Positions 8,775 through 17,851 of a stretch of DNA of 64,000 bases are shown here, piece after piece. Position 1 is the first letter of the stretch. Every line of letters starts with the position of its first letter. Source of the DNA: Bin75 sp965223955 (GTDB taxonomy: Bacteria; Nitrospirota; Nitrospiria; Nitrospirales; UBA8639). A model generated the notes under the pieces. It saw only the letters and a list, made by a program, of their open reading frames with translations, did not search any database and was not told the origin of the DNA. Made by a program: the position numbers and the translations under genes. The stretch lies in assembly GCA_965223955.1 (NCBI GenBank), contig OZ245029.1, forward strand, positions 1,488,001-1,552,000, read 5' to 3'.

Positions 8775-9212
8775 ATGGCTTGCTTGATGAACGGAAGGAC
8801 CACTAGATGGACTCTTGCGGGGCACGTTTTTTTGCTGCTTTGCCTTCCCCTGAACGTGGCAGCGCAACAAGCCGTCACTGCCCCGCTTTTGTCTCAGACC
8901 TCTGGTTCACCACAGACAGAGGTTCCCTTGTCCCGAGTGTCCCCGCCGGAGACTCTTACGACAACCGGCATTGTTCTGGCGTTTCATGATTGGCCTGATG
9001 AGGAAGAGAAAGCCGTCATCCTTCGGGACACACAAAAAGTGGGTCTGCAAAAAGCGAAAGAAGAGCTTCAGCATACGAAGGTATGGTTCTTTACATGGAA
9101 AGATCAAGAGCCACGAAATAGCATAGAGGCACACGGGATTTGCCAAACATTTTCCGGTTTGTCCACGTTACGGTACTGTAGGCCGATGTATTTGAGCAGA
9201 CCTAGAGAATAA
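8775..9212 (+). CDS. exported hypothetical protein
   Basis: About 145 residues with a signal peptide (LAGHVFLLLCLPLNVAA-QQ). The mature protein has a Ser/Thr/Pro-rich spacer and a C-terminal domain with two Cys (HGICQTFSGLSTLRYCRP) that could pair. AGAGGGCGG lies about 10 bases before the chosen ATG. It follows the Tsx-like gene by 16 bases and is probably co-transcribed. No family is recognised. Confidence 0.6.
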   Translation: MACLMNGRTTRWTLAGHVFLLLCLPLNVAAQQAVTAPLLSQTSGSPQTEVPLSRVSPPETLTTTGIVLAFHDWPDEEEKAVILRDTQKVGLQKAKEELQHTKVWFFTWKDQEPRNSIEAHGICQTFSGLSTLRYCRPMYLSRPRE

Positions 9213-9218
9213 TGCAGG

Positions 9219-9713
9219 GTGCGCCACGAAACCAAAGGAGAACACCTGATATCACGTCCGCCATTCCCTCCTTTCACCGAAGAGACGGCAACGCAAAAGG
9301 TTCGCATGGCCGAGGATGCGTGGAACGGTCGTGATCCCGCCAAGGTCGCCCTTGCGTACACCCCCGACAGCACATGGCGTAACCGCGCCGAGTTTCTCCA
9401 AGGGCGTGCCGAGATCGAGGCCTTCCTGACCAGGAAATGGAACAGGGAGCTCGAGTATCGACTGATCAAGGAACTCTGGACGTTTGGCGGAAATCGCATC
9501 GCCGTTCGCTTCGCCTACGAGTATCACGACGACAGCGGCAATTGGTTTCGCGCCTACGGCAATGAGAATTGGGAATTCGACGAAAACGGTTTAATGCGCC
9601 GTCGGATCGCCAGCATCAATGACCACCCGATAGCCGAAAGCGATCACAAATTCCGATGGCCCTTGGGTCGCCGTCCCGACGACCATCCGAGCCTGAGCGA
9701 TCTTGGACTGTGA
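9219..9713 (+). CDS. DUF1348 (NTF2-like) protein
   Basis: An NTF2-fold protein of the DUF1348 family, recognised from RPPFPPFTEETATQKVR, DPAKVALAYTPDSTWRNR, FLTRKW, ELWTF and the C-terminal INDHPI region. Family members are about 150 residues and of unknown enzymatic role. They normally begin just before RPPFPPF, which here is preceded by AAAGGAG, then CTG at 9246 and ATA at 9249. The nearest conventional start is the GTG at 9219, upstream of that ribosome site, so a CTG start is possible. It lies 6 bases after the previous gene. Confidence 0.85.
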   Translation: MRHETKGEHLISRPPFPPFTEETATQKVRMAEDAWNGRDPAKVALAYTPDSTWRNRAEFLQGRAEIEAFLTRKWNRELEYRLIKELWTFGGNRIAVRFAYEYHDDSGNWFRAYGNENWEFDENGLMRRRIASINDHPIAESDHKFRWPLGRRPDDHPSLSDLGL

Positions 9714-9719
9714 TCGCAG

Positions 9720-10613
9720 GCCAAGGAAAGGGTGGGGATTGTCAATGTTCACTCATTCGTTGACAATTTCCGCGTCTCCTTCTGTGCCTCCGTTCCCCTC
9801 CTTTGTAAAGAGAGGTGAGGGGAGGTCGTCTTGTAGGTCGGGTTAGCCGAAGGCGTAACCCGACATCTTCGCGCTGTTCAACACCGCAGCCACTTCGTCC
9901 GTGTGCCAAAGCCGTCGGATTACGCTGCGCTAATCCGACCTACGAAACATCCCCCTCACCCCAACCCTCTCCCACCAGGGGCGAGGGAGTGAAGAGCCTG
10001 TCCTCTCCCTTGACGGGAGAGGAGAAAGGTGCGGGTGGTGAATCCCGTAGGTCGGATGAGCCGCAGGCGTAATCCGGCAATTCGCGTGTCCGCAACGCCG
10101 ATGCCCTTCGTCTGTGTGCCAAACCTGTCGGATTACGCTGCGCTAATCCGACCTGCGAATCCTACGAATCCGGCCTACTTTATCTTCAGAAAGCGGAGGA
10201 AAAAACAAAAACTCTGGATCCTTTACTTGACTGGATCCCCGATTACCAACGTCGGGGACAAGCGTCGAGGATGACAGTCGGGGTAGGTCGGGTTAGCCGA
10301 AGGCGTAACCAGACAATCCGCGGTTCGATGCTTTTCCGTCGGATTATGCTACGCTAATTCGACCTACTCTCTCGGTTTGTAAACAGCGGGATTCTTCGCT
10401 TCGCTCAGAATGACCACTTAGAAGAGGGCGTCATAAGATGACGCGGCCACAAAGACACTGGATTCCCGCTAACCCTGGATCCCCGTAGATTGCCTGGATC
10501 CTCGATTAAAAATGTCGAGGACAGGCGTCGGGGACAAGCGTCGGGAATGACAGATTAGGAAAAGGCTGAGATGGCTTGGGCTGTGATGATAAGAGGAGGG
10601 CTCAGACGCCTGT
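9720..10613. repeat. 900-base repeat field (families A, B, C, D, E)
   Basis: No gene is seen here. From left to right: an inverted motif D copy (9750-9772); a family B/E hairpin; family A REP units at about 9833-9865 and 9911-9946 (inverted), 10049-10080 and 10127-10163 (inverted), 10285-10316 and 10338-10367 (inverted); E hairpins near 9951-10035; and family C units at 10200-10280 and 10455-10560. Family A units occur as head-to-head pairs that would form long stem-loops. Confidence 0.8.
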
Positions 10614-11018
10614 TTAGTCCTCGGACGGACTTTTGAAATGCAGGGAAAGGGAATTGATGCAGAAACGTTGGCCCGTCGGGGCAGGGCCGTCGTCAAAGAC
10701 GTGTCCCAGGTGGGCATTGCAGCGGTTGCAGGTGACTTCCACGCGCGTCATCCCGTAGTTGTGGTCGGTTTTGGTTTCCAGGGCCTCTTCGTTCGAGGGT
10801 TGCGTGAAACTCGGCCACCCGGTCCCGGATTCAAACTTGTTTTCCGAGAGGAACAGGGGGTTCTCACAACAAATGCAATGATACGTCCCTTTGGCTTTAT
10901 GGTGGTAGTAGGTGCCACTGAAGGCCGGCTCGGTTCCCTGTTGGCGGGTCACGGAATATTGTTCCGGGGTGAGTTGTTGTTTCCATTCATCCTCGGATTT
11001 GTGAATTTTCTCAGTCAT
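10614..11018 (-). CDS. msrB: peptide methionine-R-sulfoxide reductase
   Basis: Reduces methionine-R-sulfoxide in proteins. The 134-residue sequence has the full MsrB pattern: GTEPAFSGTYYHHKAKGTYHC, zinc Cys pairs C48/C51 and C97/C100, SGTGWPSF, GHVFDDGP, and the catalytic Cys120 in RFCINS. No signal peptide is seen, so it is cytoplasmic. It sits just upstream of a repeat field and downstream of the DUF5069 gene on the same strand, with a short repeat-derived spacer between. Confidence 0.96.
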   Translation of the reverse strand: MTEKIHKSEDEWKQQLTPEQYSVTRQQGTEPAFSGTYYHHKAKGTYHCICCENPLFLSENKFESGTGWPSFTQPSNEEALETKTDHNYGMTRVEVTCNRCNAHLGHVFDDGPAPTGQRFCINSLSLHFKSPSED

Positions 11019-11041
11019 GTCCCCTCACCTCGGCCCCTGGA

Positions 11042-11638
11042 TCAAGTCCGGGGCAGGCCCTCTCCCGGAGGAGAGGGAGACGTTGATAATAGAACGGTCT
11101 TTTTCTGCACGGCGTCCAGGATCACGCGATCGTCCATGCCGGCGTTCCACACGGCATTCAAGAATTCAGCCGGTTCCATGTGTACGCTCCGCAAAAATGG
11201 CCGGTCGGCACCGCAACCGAACATGATATCCGGTGCGAGTTCCCCGCGCAGCTTGGCACGGGCTTTGGCGATAATGCGGGGGAGCCATCGATACCCACCC
11301 AACTCGGCATCACCGGAGGGCAGGGTGGCCGAAGGGATGACCTTGTCGGAGGGCTTCCCTTCCTGCACGGTGAGAAAGTACGTGCGCCGGACGTCGGTCA
11401 TGGCCGCAACGGCGTCGAAATCCGGCTCGCCGTCTTCGACCCAGTCCTCCACGAAATCGTACAGTTCCTGGGTGGAGGTGCCGATCGAGTCCAGGAAGGC
11501 CAGGGCCTCGCGCCCGACGACCTTTTCAGGACCGCGATGCCCCTGTTCAAACCGATGTACCGCTTGGTCATACATCTCGCGAAATTGCAAAAGCCAGTCT
11601 TGAGAACCGTGATCTTCCGTTATCGTTTTCTCTTGCAT
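11042..11638 (-). CDS. DUF5069 domain protein
   Basis: A 198-residue protein with a C-terminal DUF5069 domain (GYRWLPRIIAKARAKLRGEL, CGADRPFLRSVHMEPAEF, MDDRVILDAVQ) preceded by a helical domain around residues 10-90. The function of the family is unknown. The start is taken at the Met before QEKTITEDHGSQDW. The last 15 or so residues (STSPSPPGEGLPRT) are encoded by a family E repeat, so the stop has been supplied by inserted repeat DNA. Confidence 0.75.
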   Translation of the reverse strand: MQEKTITEDHGSQDWLLQFREMYDQAVHRFEQGHRGPEKVVGREALAFLDSIGTSTQELYDFVEDWVEDGEPDFDAVAAMTDVRRTYFLTVQEGKPSDKVIPSATLPSGDAELGGYRWLPRIIAKARAKLRGELAPDIMFGCGADRPFLRSVHMEPAEFLNAVWNAGMDDRVILDAVQKKTVLLSTSPSPPGEGLPRT

Positions 11639-11712
11639 GTCTTCATTGTCCGGGCAAAGTGGGGGCGTCGTCAAGCCCTCGGGGATTGTGCCGGGTTTTT
11701 GCAAGAGAATGG

Positions 11713-13095
11713 TCAGTTGGTCTCTGGCGAGAGCGATGCGGTGAGAGAGCCGGTCGAGTTTGCAAGCCGGTGAAAGGTCAGGTAATCCATGGCTTCCTGA
11801 CGCACGGTGATTCCTTTGGCGAGGAGTTCGCGGTAGGCGCGAGGCGTCGGCTTACCCGCAATCCACAACTCGACGTTCTCAATTTGCCGGGCGGATTTCC
11901 AGTGTGTGACGGTGTCTATGGCTTCGGCGAGTTCGGCTCTCCAAGAAAGGTACCCGACGGGAAGCATGCCGACCAGCGTCTGATTATGCGTCCTCCCCAT
12001 CAGCAGCCCGTCTTCGACCGACACGATTTCATGAAGCGGGTTCACGTTTCGATGGTACGAGAGCAGCATTTCAGCCATTCGCTGGAAAAACAGGGCCTCC
12101 TCTTCGAACTGTGCCGACGTAGCGACTTCAAAAAACGTTTGTCGATTGTTGACGGTATCCATTTCGGACAGCGCCTGGACCAGAACCGTTTCATGACGGG
12201 GAGAGTACCATGGGTGTTTGAGAAAGGCTTCGACGAGCGAGTCGTCAATGTCCATGGCCTCAAGTTTGTCACGGTTGAGTCGTCGAAGTTCTTCGGGACC
12301 ATGATCTCGCAGGAGCTCGCTGACGGTGGTACTGAACGACGTCCCGGTGAGCATGGCGCCGGCCGGTCCTCCAATGGGAAGCGTGGCGAGTCGAATGGCC
12401 GCATCCCCGGCGTACCCTGCCCAACTCAAGCCATCGAGCTTTTCCTGCAAGACCTGGTTGGAGGAATAGACGTCCACGCCAAAGTGATCCGCGACTTGTC
12501 GTTTGACCGTTGAAAGACCCATCAGTTCCTCGTTCTTGGTGTCTTCGAGGTTTCCTCGTTCACCGGTTACCATTTCTCCGACTCGTGTCGCCATGCGCCA
12601 CATGCCTTTCGGTACGGACAAAATAGTTTTCGTGGGTTCGGCGAACAGGGCCAGGGCAAATTTAAAGGGGCTCAGGATCGCATGCTGTGCCCCTGCTGCC
12701 AGACCCTGGAGGTGGTTCACTTCTTCTTCCATGGTGGCGATAGTCTGAATTTCCTGAATCCGGATCTTCAGCATGTCTTCCCCATAGGCCTCGAATTGTC
12801 CATAGGGTGAGGTGATCCTGAAACGATGTGTGTATCGAAAGGGAATCACCTCGTCCAGGACGGTATGGTACTCCCCTTTGCGTTCGTCGGGAGAGAGTAT
12901 GGCTCTCGCGTCGAGGACGGACGGGGTTTCATATCCGGCGGTCGTGGTCGTCGGAGAATGGGTGAAAGGTGAGACAGCTGTGGCAAAATTTGCACACAGC
13001 AGTGTGAAAAAAACTATGGTCACAAGGGCAAGGGACCCTGGACGCCTTGAATGCGTATGCTGCCTATGGGAAGTGTGATTCTCGTGTTGTCGCAT
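11713..13095 (-). CDS. large exported protein of unknown function
   Basis: A 460-residue protein with a long N-region and a signal peptide (LALVTIVFFTLLCANFATA-VS). The mature part is mostly helical with a Gly/Ala-rich segment (IGGPAGAMLTGTSFSTTV) around residue 250. It has no cysteine outside the leader, no catalytic motif and no lipobox. Tokens such as LSPFKFALALFAEPTK and KGITVRQEAMDYL do not point to a family known to me. It is transcribed toward the DUF5069 gene, 74 bases away. Confidence 0.7.
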   Translation of the reverse strand: MRQHENHTSHRQHTHSRRPGSLALVTIVFFTLLCANFATAVSPFTHSPTTTTAGYETPSVLDARAILSPDERKGEYHTVLDEVIPFRYTHRFRITSPYGQFEAYGEDMLKIRIQEIQTIATMEEEVNHLQGLAAGAQHAILSPFKFALALFAEPTKTILSVPKGMWRMATRVGEMVTGERGNLEDTKNEELMGLSTVKRQVADHFGVDVYSSNQVLQEKLDGLSWAGYAGDAAIRLATLPIGGPAGAMLTGTSFSTTVSELLRDHGPEELRRLNRDKLEAMDIDDSLVEAFLKHPWYSPRHETVLVQALSEMDTVNNRQTFFEVATSAQFEEEALFFQRMAEMLLSYHRNVNPLHEIVSVEDGLLMGRTHNQTLVGMLPVGYLSWRAELAEAIDTVTHWKSARQIENVELWIAGKPTPRAYRELLAKGITVRQEAMDYLTFHRLANSTGSLTASLSPETN

Positions 13096-13189
13096 GGACT
13101 TGTCCTCGAGTTGGACGATACTTGCTAAGCTAATTCATGCAAATTCCGTTCCAGATATGTGTTTCCTTCTTTGCCTCTCTTAGGTCTTA

Positions 13190-13330
13190 GACCTCTCCCC
13201 ACCGTGGGAGAGGGTAGGGTGAGGGGGCAAATCGGGTCGTAGGGTAGGTCGGGTTAGCGAAGCGTAACCCGACAGCCAGGAGGGCGAGGGCGCATGAGGC
13301 ATGCCCCGGGCTTGACCCGGGGTAGAGCCT
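13190..13330. repeat. intergenic repeats, families A and E
   Basis: An E hairpin (CTCTCCCCACCGTGGGAGAG, 13193-13212) is followed by a complete family A unit (GTAGGTCGGGTTAGC, 13243-13272) and a GCCCCGGGCTTGACCCGGGG hairpin next to the DsrE-like gene stop. The position suits a terminator for the DsrE-like gene. Confidence 0.7.
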
Positions 13331-13337
13331 GACGGCA

Positions 13338-13802
13338 TTACGGCTTGATGTAGATATAGCCTTGTTGTTGAAGATCGGCAATGCGTTTCACGGCCACGGG
13401 ATGTTCGGTAGGGATAAAGCCCGCCACGAGTTTTTCAAGTGGCGTGCCGAACAGTTTCATCGACACTTGGCACATTTCGGCTGAGGCGCCCTTGTCCATT
13501 GCGGACTTGAGTTTGGCTTTGAGTTTCGGGTCAACACTGTCCGCCTTGAAAAGCTCGAGGGCCGGACCATGGACCACGAGTTTCACGTCGATATTTTCCG
13601 GACCACCTTCGGCTTCAATGTGTTTGTTGATGAGTGCCATCGCATACGTGGCAGTCGCCAGGTCCTTTCCGTCGACGTGATACAGCACCTTTATTTTCTC
13701 TTTGGCCATGGCGGGGGCGGAATCAATGACAAGCCCGATTCCAACGGCTAAGGCCAAGCCGACAACTAGAGAGCAGAGCAGGGATGGTTTATGAGAGGAC
13801 AT
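13338..13802 (-). CDS. exported DsrE/DsrF-like protein
   Basis: A 154-residue protein with a signal peptide ending at APAMA-KE. The mature domain follows the DsrE/YchN fold: KVLYHVDGKD, a helix TYAMALINKHIEAEG, DVKLVVHGPALELF, and a single Cys in GASAEMCQVSM at the place where DsrE-like proteins carry the sulfur-binding cysteine. The likely role is periplasmic sulfur-carrier-like chemistry, which is inference. It is divergent from the EndoQ gene across a 173-base AT-rich region that should hold both promoters. Confidence 0.75.
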   Translation of the reverse strand: MSSHKPSLLCSLVVGLALAVGIGLVIDSAPAMAKEKIKVLYHVDGKDLATATYAMALINKHIEAEGGPENIDVKLVVHGPALELFKADSVDPKLKAKLKSAMDKGASAEMCQVSMKLFGTPLEKLVAGFIPTEHPVAVKRIADLQQQGYIYIKP

Positions 13803-13975
13803 GGTTTCCTCCTTTGAAGAAATGGTAAAGCAACTCGAAATTTTCCTTGAATAACAACATTATCCCAGCTTTCATCAGGAACAGGCAAGAAAACACAATG
13901 GAAAGGTGAAAACAAAACCTCTTGCCCCCTTTGATGGTACCCGCTAAGCTTTGCCGGACTATCCTGGAACGATTC
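13803..13975. promoter_or_regulatory. divergent AT-rich intergenic region
   Basis: This separates the DsrE-like gene (minus) from the EndoQ gene (plus). It is clearly AT-richer than its surroundings and free of the repeat families, so it most likely holds both promoters. No precise -35/-10 pair is claimed. Confidence 0.35.
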
Positions 13976-15262
13976 ATGTCATTCATTGCCGACCTCCACA
14001 TACATTCCCGCTATTCCCGTGCCGTCAGCAAAGACATGATCCCGGAGAGTCTCTACCGTTGGGCGCAGCTCAAGGGGATTACCGTCGTTGGAACCGGAGA
14101 CTTCACGCATCCTGCCTGGTTCGTCGAACTCCAGGAGAAACTCGAACCGGCCGAACCGGGCATCTATCGCCTGAAGCCGGAACTTGCGGCTCCGGTGGAT
14201 GCCGAGATCCCCGCGTCGTGCCGGGCTGACGTCCGGTTCATGCTGACGTCCGAGATCAGCAGTATTTATAAGCGCCATGAACGCACGCGCAAAGTGCACA
14301 ACCTGATCTTTGCGCCAAGTTTCAGCGCCGTGGCGAACATGACGGACAGGCTGGCGCGCATCGGCAATCTCCATTCGGACGGACGGCCCATCCTGGGATT
14401 GGACAGTGAGGAGTTGTTGCGCATCATGCTGGAGCGTGCCCCGGAGGCCCTGTTCGTTCCCGCCCATGCCTGGACACCGCACTTTTCGGTGTTCGGGGCC
14501 AACTCGGGTTTTGATTCCCTGGAAGAATGTTTTGGCGAATTGACTCCACATATCCACGTGATTGAAACCGGACTGTCTTCGGACCCGCCCATGAACTGGC
14601 GGCTGAGCCAGCTCGACGGCATTACCTTGATCTCGAACTCCGATGCCCATTCGCCGAGTAAGCTTGGTCGTGAAGCCAACGTGTTGAACGGCGACTTGTC
14701 GTTCAACGGCATCAAGACGGCGTTTACGAGTTGTGACCCCGCGCTGTTCCTGGGGACGATCGAGTTTTTTCCGGAAGAAGGCAAATACCATTACGACGGG
14801 CACCGAAACTGTCAGGTCCGCCTGTCCCCGGAGGAAGCCAGAACCCACGAGAACACCTGTCCGGAATGCGGAAAGCCCGTGACGCGCGGGGTCATGCATC
14901 GCGTCGAAATGCTGGCCGATCAGCCCACCGGACACCGTTCCCGCACGGCGTTGCCTTACCGGAACCTGGTTCCGCTCGTCGAGTTGATTGCCGAGGTACG
15001 CGGCGCCGGGGTGAATACCAAAGGAGTGACCGAGGCCTACCGGCGGCTGCTGGCGAGTGTAGGCAATGAATTCGAGATTCTGATGAACGTGCCCATTGCG
15101 GATATCGAAGAGCATGGGGGAGGTCTTCTCGCCATTGCAATCCAACGCATGCGCGCGGGCAACGTGACCATTGCCCCGGGCTACGATGGGGAGTACGGAA
15201 CCGTGTGTGTGCTGTCTCAAGAGGATCGACACTCCCATTCCTCCCAAATACCGTTGTTCTAG
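13976..15262 (+). CDS. Endonuclease Q-type PHP-domain nuclease
   Basis: A 428-residue protein with an N-terminal PHP metal site (DLHIHSRYS, residues 6-14; further His/Asp in GTGDFTHPAW, HAWTPHFSVFG and SNSDAHSPSKLGREAN). A Cys cluster (C279, C295, C298 in CPECGK) and a helical C-terminal region end in HSSQIPLF. This layout matches Endonuclease Q, which nicks DNA 5' of uracil, hypoxanthine and other damaged bases; the terminal PLF tail may bind a sliding clamp. It is often mis-named as a UvrD helicase in databases. A UvrD helicase gene follows in the same direction after a repeat block. Confidence 0.85.
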   Translation: MSFIADLHIHSRYSRAVSKDMIPESLYRWAQLKGITVVGTGDFTHPAWFVELQEKLEPAEPGIYRLKPELAAPVDAEIPASCRADVRFMLTSEISSIYKRHERTRKVHNLIFAPSFSAVANMTDRLARIGNLHSDGRPILGLDSEELLRIMLERAPEALFVPAHAWTPHFSVFGANSGFDSLEECFGELTPHIHVIETGLSSDPPMNWRLSQLDGITLISNSDAHSPSKLGREANVLNGDLSFNGIKTAFTSCDPALFLGTIEFFPEEGKYHYDGHRNCQVRLSPEEARTHENTCPECGKPVTRGVMHRVEMLADQPTGHRSRTALPYRNLVPLVELIAEVRGAGVNTKGVTEAYRRLLASVGNEFEILMNVPIADIEEHGGGLLAIAIQRMRAGNVTIAPGYDGEYGTVCVLSQEDRHSHSSQIPLF

Positions 15263-15329
15263 CAGAAGGCGCCATCAGGCATGTTTCCGTTCGTAGGGGA
15301 CGGCCTGCGTGCCGTCCCGAATGGATAGT

Positions 15330-15735
15330 AGAGCCCGTAGGTCGGATTAGCGTAGATGGGACTTACCACCCTCACCTTTCTCCTCTCCCATCAAGGGAGA
15401 GGACATGTTCTTGACCCCTCGCCCCTGGCGGGAGAGGGCAGGGTGAGGGGGTGCTCAGGATTCGTAGGTCGGATTAGCGCAGCGTAATCCGACAGGTTTG
15501 GCATACGGACGAAGGGCAGCGGTGTTGGGGACGCGCGAATTGTCGGGTTACGCCTTTGGCTAACCCGACCTACGGGGCTAAGAGAAAGGGCCGCCATGGG
15601 AGGCAGCCCCTACAAAGACCTCTACCCAGGATCAAGTCCGGGGCAAGCCTAATACCCCTCGCCCGTCCTTACCCTTCGACTTCGCTTCCTTCGACAAGCT
15701 CAGGACAGGCAGGACAAGCAAAGGAGGGGAACAGG
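15330..15735. repeat. repeat block between EndoQ and UvrD genes
   Basis: Family A units at 15338-15353 (truncated), 15465-15495 and 15541-15573 (inverted); two E hairpins (15385-15450); and a family B arm with TCGACAAGCTCAGGACAGGC at about 15690-15710. The remaining stretch holds no gene; the in-frame extension of the helicase here translates repeats only. Confidence 0.75.
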
Positions 15736-15756
15736 GGAACTGCCAATGAGGTATCC

Positions 15757-17751
15757 ATGAACGTCGAGACCAACCTGTTGCTCGAGAGCCTCAATGACCG
15801 GCAGCGGGAAGCCGTGCTTGCCGGTGATGGTCCGGTGCTCGTGGTTGCGGGGCCCGGTACCGGCAAGACCAAAACGTTGACGGTTCGTCTCGCGTACCTG
15901 CTGGCCGAGCGGCACGTCGCTCCCGAGGCATTACTGGCCGTGACCTTTACCACGCGGGCTGCGAAAGAAATGCGTGAACGGTTGGAACGGCTTGTCGGGT
16001 CTCAGGCGGACCGGGTGTGCCTGGGGACTTTCCATAGCTTTTGTTTACAATTGCTGCGAGCGGAAGGGCACCGGCTTGATCTTCCGCGGGACTTCGGCGT
16101 GGCTGATCGGCGAGCTCAGGTGACGATGATGCAGCGGGCCTTGCGGCGACTGGGGCAGCCGGACACTCGCACCGCCACCCAACGGATGCTCCATGACGTG
16201 TCCGCGTTCCGCAATCGACGGGCCAACGTCGATCCGCCTCCGGACGACGTGGGCCTGGCGGAAATTTCCGAAGCCTATCAACGACAATTGCGAAAATGTG
16301 ACTTGCTGGATTTCGATGAGCTGTTGCTCCTCGGCGTGCGGGTGCTCGAACGCTTTGCAGACGTCCGGGGAAGCATCCAACAACGATTGACCCACGTGTT
16401 GGTTGATGAATATCAGGACGTCGATCCTGTGCAACAGCAACTGCTGCGGTTCCTGGCCGGCGAACGAAACCACCTCTGGGCGGTGGGAGACGGCGACCAG
16501 GCGATTTATGCGTTTCGAGGCGCGGAGTCCGAACACGTGTTACGGTTTGAGCAGAGTTATCCGAATGGGAGAGTCATCACGCTGGACCGGAGTTATCGTT
16601 TCACGCCGCAGATTGCGGCCGTCGCTTCACAAGTCATCCGGCAGAACGTGTCCCGACGGGCTTTGACCCTGAACACCGCGAATGCGGGTGGGCTGCCGGT
16701 TCACGTTCTGAGTTTTCCCGACGAGCAGGTTGAGGCCGCCTGGATCGTCAGGCAGATCGAGGAACTCGTCGGCGGCACCAGCCATTATCAACATTACAAG
16801 GGGAAAGTGACCGATACCGTGAGCCGGCGGGATCAAAGCTTCCGGGACGTTGCGGTGTTGAGCCGGCTTCATGCCCTGACGAAGCCGCTTCAAGAGGCCC
16901 TGAGAAACTCGGGCATTCCCCATCGGGTCGTGGGAGAAGTCCGATTCTTCGACAAGAAAATCGTCAAGGACGTGCTGGCTTACCTGCGGGTCATCCAAAA
17001 TCCGCACGACGACGGCAGCTTTGCGCACGTGCTCAATTGTCCACCACGGGGAATCGGCGGGCAGACGCAAACGGCCCTTGAAGCCGAGGCCGAGCAACAC
17101 GGTCTTTCGTTGTGGGCCGCCTTGGAACGATCCGTGATTCTTTCGTCATCGCAAAGAAGAGCGGCCCAAGCGCTCGTCACGCTCATTGAGGACGTGCGCC
17201 GTGACAAGGATGAGAGACCTTTTTCACAATTTCTTGCGTACGTGGCCGACGTCACGGGACTCCGGCAATGGCGGATGGAACAGGACCCACGTCATGAGAA
17301 CGACATGTTGCTGCTTCGCTCGATTGCCGCGAAATACGATGAGGTGAACACGGGAACGGCCCTTCCGAAATTCCTGGAAGAGGCGACCTTGGCCGTCGAG
17401 GTCGATGACTATGACGCCTCCATCGATGCGGTGAGCCTGATGACCATTCATGCCGCCAAGGGATTGGAGTTTACCGAAGTGATGGTGTGCGGGGTCGAAG
17501 AAGGGAGCCTGCCACGCGAAGATGGAGACCTCGAAGAAGAACGCCGGCTGTTTTACGTCGGCCTGACTCGCGCCAAAGAACGAGTGTCTCTCCTCCATTG
17601 CCGCAGCCGGTTTTTGTTCGGGACCCGCCGTGACCGTGAACCCTCACGATTTCTTCTGGAATTCGACGAGAGCCTGAAAGAAACCACCGTCATTCCCAAC
17701 CGGCCTCGACGGTCAAAACAAGAACCGGAACAACTCTCTTTATTAGGGTGA
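15757..17751 (+). CDS. UvrD-type superfamily 1 DNA helicase
   Basis: A 664-residue 3'-5' helicase. Motifs are GPGTGKT (32-38), FTTRAAKEM, DEYQDVD (about 217), GDGDQAIYAFRG (about 245), TIHAAKGLEF (about 562) and VGLTRAKE (about 601). GAGGT lies before the chosen ATG; the upstream frame translates repeat DNA. It differs in sequence from the helicase at 3818 and follows the EndoQ gene, suggesting a damage-processing pair in which the nuclease nicks and the helicase unwinds. Confidence 0.95.
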   Translation: MNVETNLLLESLNDRQREAVLAGDGPVLVVAGPGTGKTKTLTVRLAYLLAERHVAPEALLAVTFTTRAAKEMRERLERLVGSQADRVCLGTFHSFCLQLLRAEGHRLDLPRDFGVADRRAQVTMMQRALRRLGQPDTRTATQRMLHDVSAFRNRRANVDPPPDDVGLAEISEAYQRQLRKCDLLDFDELLLLGVRVLERFADVRGSIQQRLTHVLVDEYQDVDPVQQQLLRFLAGERNHLWAVGDGDQAIYAFRGAESEHVLRFEQSYPNGRVITLDRSYRFTPQIAAVASQVIRQNVSRRALTLNTANAGGLPVHVLSFPDEQVEAAWIVRQIEELVGGTSHYQHYKGKVTDTVSRRDQSFRDVAVLSRLHALTKPLQEALRNSGIPHRVVGEVRFFDKKIVKDVLAYLRVIQNPHDDGSFAHVLNCPPRGIGGQTQTALEAEAEQHGLSLWAALERSVILSSSQRRAAQALVTLIEDVRRDKDERPFSQFLAYVADVTGLRQWRMEQDPRHENDMLLLRSIAAKYDEVNTGTALPKFLEEATLAVEVDDYDASIDAVSLMTIHAAKGLEFTEVMVCGVEEGSLPREDGDLEEERRLFYVGLTRAKERVSLLHCRSRFLFGTRRDREPSRFLLEFDESLKETTVIPNRPRRSKQEPEQLSLLG

Positions 17752-17835
17752 TGGTTCCCCTCCTTTGCCTGTCCTGCCTGTCCTGAGCTTGTCGAAGGAA
17801 GCATAGCGAAGGATCAGGAGGGGTGAGGGGGGGGG
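17752..17835. repeat. family B repeat with CTGAGCTTGTCGAAGG arm
   Basis: CCCCTCCTTTGCCTGTCC, CTGAGCTTGTCGAAGGAAGC and GGAGGGGTGAGG lie between two convergent genes. It may serve as a bidirectional terminator. Confidence 0.6.
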
Positions 17836-17851
17836 TAGAGACTTGCCCTTC

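Noticed and set aside
9720..10613. CRISPR-like array from regularly spaced repeats
   Set aside because: The units are inverted, of mixed families and unevenly spaced, with no unique spacers of constant length.
13979..15247. 422-codon open frame on the minus strand
   Set aside because: It mirrors the EndoQ gene, whose metal-site motifs are clear; a GC-rich antisense shadow.
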